Shown here one piece after another: positions 6,119 through 8,075 of a stretch of 8,075 bases of DNA; positions within the stretch are counted from its first letter, which is position 1, and every line of letters begins with the position of its first letter. The notes beneath the pieces are model-generated. The model was not told where the DNA came from, searched no databases, and saw only the letters and a list, made by a program, of their open reading frames with translations. Position numbers and translations under genes: made by a program. The stretch is from the NCBI GenBank assembly GCA_021204375.1, contig JAJPZL010000057.1, forward strand, positions 1 to 8,075, read 5' to 3'. This DNA comes from Bacteroides sp. GTDB lineage: Bacteria; Bacteroidota; Bacteroidia; Bacteroidales; Bacteroidaceae.

Positions 6119-7131
6119 AGATATTACCTGCCGAATGGTATCCCCAGAGTGGGGTACAACTAACCTGGCCTCACCAGGGTACCGACTGGTGCAATATGCT
6201 GGAAGAGGTGGAAGCGTGTTTTGTCCGGATCGCCACCGAAATATCCAACCGGGAAAAACTACTGATCGTATCTCCCTGCCCGGAAGAGGTCAAAGAAAAA
6301 CTTGCCGGAAAAACCAGCCTGAAAAATATAGAGTTTTTTACCTGTGATAGTAATGATACCTGGGCCCGCGATCATGGAGCAATTACCATGCTGGATGAAA
6401 ATAATCCCATCCTGATGGATTTTGTATTCAACGGGTGGGGACTTAAATTTCCCTCCGACCAGGATAATCAGATCACCTGCAAAGCTATTCAGGCAGGTAT
6501 ATTAAAAGGAGCATATAAAAACTGTCTTGATTTTGTTTTAGAGGGCGGTGCACTCGAAAGCGATGGTGAAGGTACTTTACTCACTACATCCGAATGCCTC
6601 CTCTCTCCCAACCGGAACGCTTCTATGAACCGGGAAGAGATTGAAACCTATCTGAAAAAGACTTTCCACCTTAAGCAGGTCCTTTGGCTGGATCACGGTT
6701 ATCTGGCAGGAGATGATACCGATAGTCATATAGATACCCTGGCACGATTTTGTTCCCCTACTTCCATAGTGTATGTAAAATGTAATGATCCCGCAGATGA
6801 GCATTACGAAGCTCTGGAAAAAATGGAAAAACAATTAAAAGAGTTCCGTACTTCGCAGGGAAAACCCTATCAGCTTTTTCCACTTCCCCTGCCGGAAGCT
6901 GTGTTTGAAGAAGGAGAAAGACTTCCGGCTACCTACGCCAACTTCCTGATCATAAACGGAGCGGTTCTCTATCCCACCTATAACCAGCCGGAAAACGATG
7001 CAAAAGCCGCTACCGTACTGAGCGAAGCTTTTCCGGGATACCAGATTGTGGGGATTGATTGCAGGGCACTTATAAAACAACACGGATCTTTACATTGTGT
7101 AACGATGCAATATCCGGAAGGAGTCCTCTGA
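6115..7131 (+). CDS. aguA: Agmatine deiminase (agmatine iminohydrolase)
   Basis: Hydrolyses agmatine to N-carbamoylputrescine and ammonia, the second step of the arginine decarboxylase route to putrescine; cytoplasmic. The 338-residue protein belongs to the Porphyromonas-type peptidylarginine deiminase family and has its hallmark blocks. These are PAEWYPQSGVQLTWPH at 5-20, SNDTWARDHG at 79-88, LEGGALESDGEG at 142-153, GDDTDSHIDTLARF at 199-212 with His205, and HGSLHCVTMQYP at 323-334 with the catalytic Cys328. There is no signal peptide, which argues against the secreted citrullinating enzyme of Porphyromonas and for the metabolic one. The HGSLHC block differs from the GGGNIHC of plant enzymes, and I regard it as a lineage variant. 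The start overlaps the DUF2148 stop (ATGA), and aguB follows after 43 bases, which supports the assignment strongly. Confidence 0.95.
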   Translation: MKILPAEWYPQSGVQLTWPHQGTDWCNMLEEVEACFVRIATEISNREKLLIVSPCPEEVKEKLAGKTSLKNIEFFTCDSNDTWARDHGAITMLDENNPILMDFVFNGWGLKFPSDQDNQITCKAIQAGILKGAYKNCLDFVLEGGALESDGEGTLLTTSECLLSPNRNASMNREEIETYLKKTFHLKQVLWLDHGYLAGDDTDSHIDTLARFCSPTSIVYVKCNDPADEHYEALEKMEKQLKEFRTSQGKPYQLFPLPLPEAVFEEGERLPATYANFLIINGAVLYPTYNQPENDAKAATVLSEAFPGYQIVGIDCRALIKQHGSLHCVTMQYPEGVL

Positions 7132-7148
7132 ACTCTCCCAAAGAACAA

Positions 7149-7178
7149 ATGTTAACGATAATAAAACTCACCCTATGA
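7149..7178 (+). other. Possible nine-codon leader ORF between aguA and aguB
   Basis: ATG at 7149 opens a frame of nine codons (MLTIIKLTL) whose TGA at 7176-7178 overlaps the aguB start in an ATGA arrangement (7175-7178). This is the same junction used twice elsewhere in the window between real genes. It could load ribosomes onto aguB by termination-reinitiation. Nothing else supports it: so short a frame can arise by chance, and its peptide has no recognisable feature. It sits in a 43-base A-rich spacer that otherwise holds no visible signal. Confidence 0.2.
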
Positions 7179-8062
7179 GCCGAATCATAAAGACAGGCCT
7201 TGTTCAGCAGGCTAACACTGCCGACCTCAAAGTCAACCTGATGAGCCTTGCTGCCAATATTGCCGAATGTGCTTCCCAAGGAGCCGAATTAGTAGTATTA
7301 CAAGAGTTGCACAATACGCTTTACTTCTGCCAGACAGAAGATACCGCTAAGTTTGATCTGGCAGAACCGATCCCCGGACCTTCCACCGGATTCTACTCGG
7401 AGATTGCCAGAGAACACCACATTGTTCTGGTAACCTCTCTGTTCGAAAAAAGAGCACCGGGACTTTACCACAATACCGCAGTAGTATTTGATAAAGACGG
7501 TAGTATAGCAGGTAAATACCGTAAAATGCATATTCCCGATGATCATGCCTACTATGAAAAATTCTACTTTACTCCCGGCGATCTGGGTTTTGAACCCATT
7601 CAGACCTCTCTGGGAAAATTAGGCGTCCTCATCTGCTGGGACCAGTGGTATCCGGAAGCAGCCCGCCTGATGGCTCTCAAAGGGGCAGAGGTCCTGATCT
7701 ATCCTACCGCCATTGGTTGGGAAAGCAGTGATACCCCCGAAGAAAAAGAGCGTCAGCTTGGAGCCTGGGTTATCTCTCAACGTGGCCATGCAGTGGCAAA
7801 CGGTCTACCCGTAATAGCTGTAAACCGGGTGGGATATGAACCGGATCCTTCCGGACAGACCAATGGTATCCGGTTCTGGGGCAATAGTTTTGTAGCAGGT
7901 CCTCAGGGAGAACTTATGGTAACCGCCTCCAACGATTCTTCCGAAAATATAATAATAGATATTGATATGGAACGTTCCGAAAACGTACGCCGCTGGTGGC
8001 CTTTCCTGCGCGACCGCCGTATCGATGAATATAATTCTATTAGTAAACGGTTTATAGATTAA
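7175..8062 (+). CDS. aguB: N-carbamoylputrescine amidase (nitrilase superfamily)
   Basis: Hydrolyses N-carbamoylputrescine to putrescine, CO2 and ammonia, completing the agmatine route begun by AguA; cytoplasmic. The 295-residue protein is a carbon-nitrogen hydrolase of normal length with the Glu-Lys-Cys triad in place: Glu44 in VVLQELHN, Lys117 in GKYRKMHIPDD, and Cys154 in GVLICWDQWYPEAARL. Glu128 (YYEKFYF) is the conserved second glutamate. The motifs IPTAIGWE-like YPTAIGWES (about 178-186) and GNSFVAGPQGE near the C-terminal part are typical of AguB. The start at 7175 precedes IIKTGLVQQ, the usual first strand, by three residues. It lies 43 bases after aguA with no new promoter box visible, so it is probably cotranscribed. 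No terminator is visible in the 13 bases left after the stop. Confidence 0.95.
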   Translation: MSRIIKTGLVQQANTADLKVNLMSLAANIAECASQGAELVVLQELHNTLYFCQTEDTAKFDLAEPIPGPSTGFYSEIAREHHIVLVTSLFEKRAPGLYHNTAVVFDKDGSIAGKYRKMHIPDDHAYYEKFYFTPGDLGFEPIQTSLGKLGVLICWDQWYPEAARLMALKGAEVLIYPTAIGWESSDTPEEKERQLGAWVISQRGHAVANGLPVIAVNRVGYEPDPSGQTNGIRFWGNSFVAGPQGELMVTASNDSSENIIIDIDMERSENVRRWWPFLRDRRIDEYNSISKRFID

Positions 8063-8075
8063 GAAACAGAGAATG

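Noticed and set aside
6063..6347. A 94-codon frame overlapping the DUF2148/aguA junction
   Set aside because: Both overlapped genes have clear family motifs in their own frames, and this frame has none. It is best explained as a shadow reading.
7081..7116. HGSLHC in place of the GGGNIHC catalytic block of AguA as a sign of inactivation
   Set aside because: The catalytic Cys328 and preceding His are present and all other active-site blocks are intact. I regard this as lineage variation, not loss of function.
8073..8075. ATG at the right edge as the start of a further operon gene
   Set aside because: The position after the aguB stop is plausible for a next gene, but no codons beyond the ATG are visible to support it.

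Overview
The window looks like chromosomal DNA from a member of the Bacteroidota, most likely the order Bacteroidales. The evidence is a TonB-dependent receptor with an N-terminal carboxypeptidase-like regulatory domain, tandem LytS-type kinases with a LytTR regulator, A-rich translation leaders with no strong Shine-Dalgarno sequences, and two promoter -7 boxes of the Bacteroidota form TAnnTTTG. Every recognised gene is on the + strand. No RNA gene, insertion sequence, CRISPR array or integrase was seen, and no stretch above about 125 bases lacks a gene.

Layout. Positions 1-86 hold the last codons of an unidentified gene. Positions 187-2547 encode an outer-membrane TonB-dependent receptor. 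After a 75-base gap with a 19-base palindrome and a candidate promoter come a degenerate LytS-type histidine kinase (2623-3648), an intact paralogue (3676-4734) and a LytTR response regulator (4731-5453), tightly packed as one unit. A 125-base gap then carries the best promoter in the window (TTTC-N19-TATCTTTG) with overlapping palindromes. It drives a compact operon: a DUF2148 iron-sulfur protein (5579-6118), agmatine deiminase aguA (6115-7131) and N-carbamoylputrescine amidase aguB (7175-8062).

How the genes work together. AguA converts agmatine to N-carbamoylputrescine, and AguB converts that to putrescine, CO2 and ammonia, so the last three genes form a putrescine branch with an unexplained Fe-S partner whose stop codon overlaps the aguA start. 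The three signalling genes form a membrane sensor and transcription regulator unit that may control the adjacent receptor; this link rests on position only.

The most notable observation is the sensor pair. The first kinase has lost the phospho-accepting His, the N-box Asn and the G box, while its neighbour keeps all of them, which suggests a pseudokinase/kinase pair. The pseudokinase also ends at an A-AAA-AAG slippery heptamer. A -1 shift there replaces the immediate stop with a 13-residue tail resembling the normal end of the ATPase fold.
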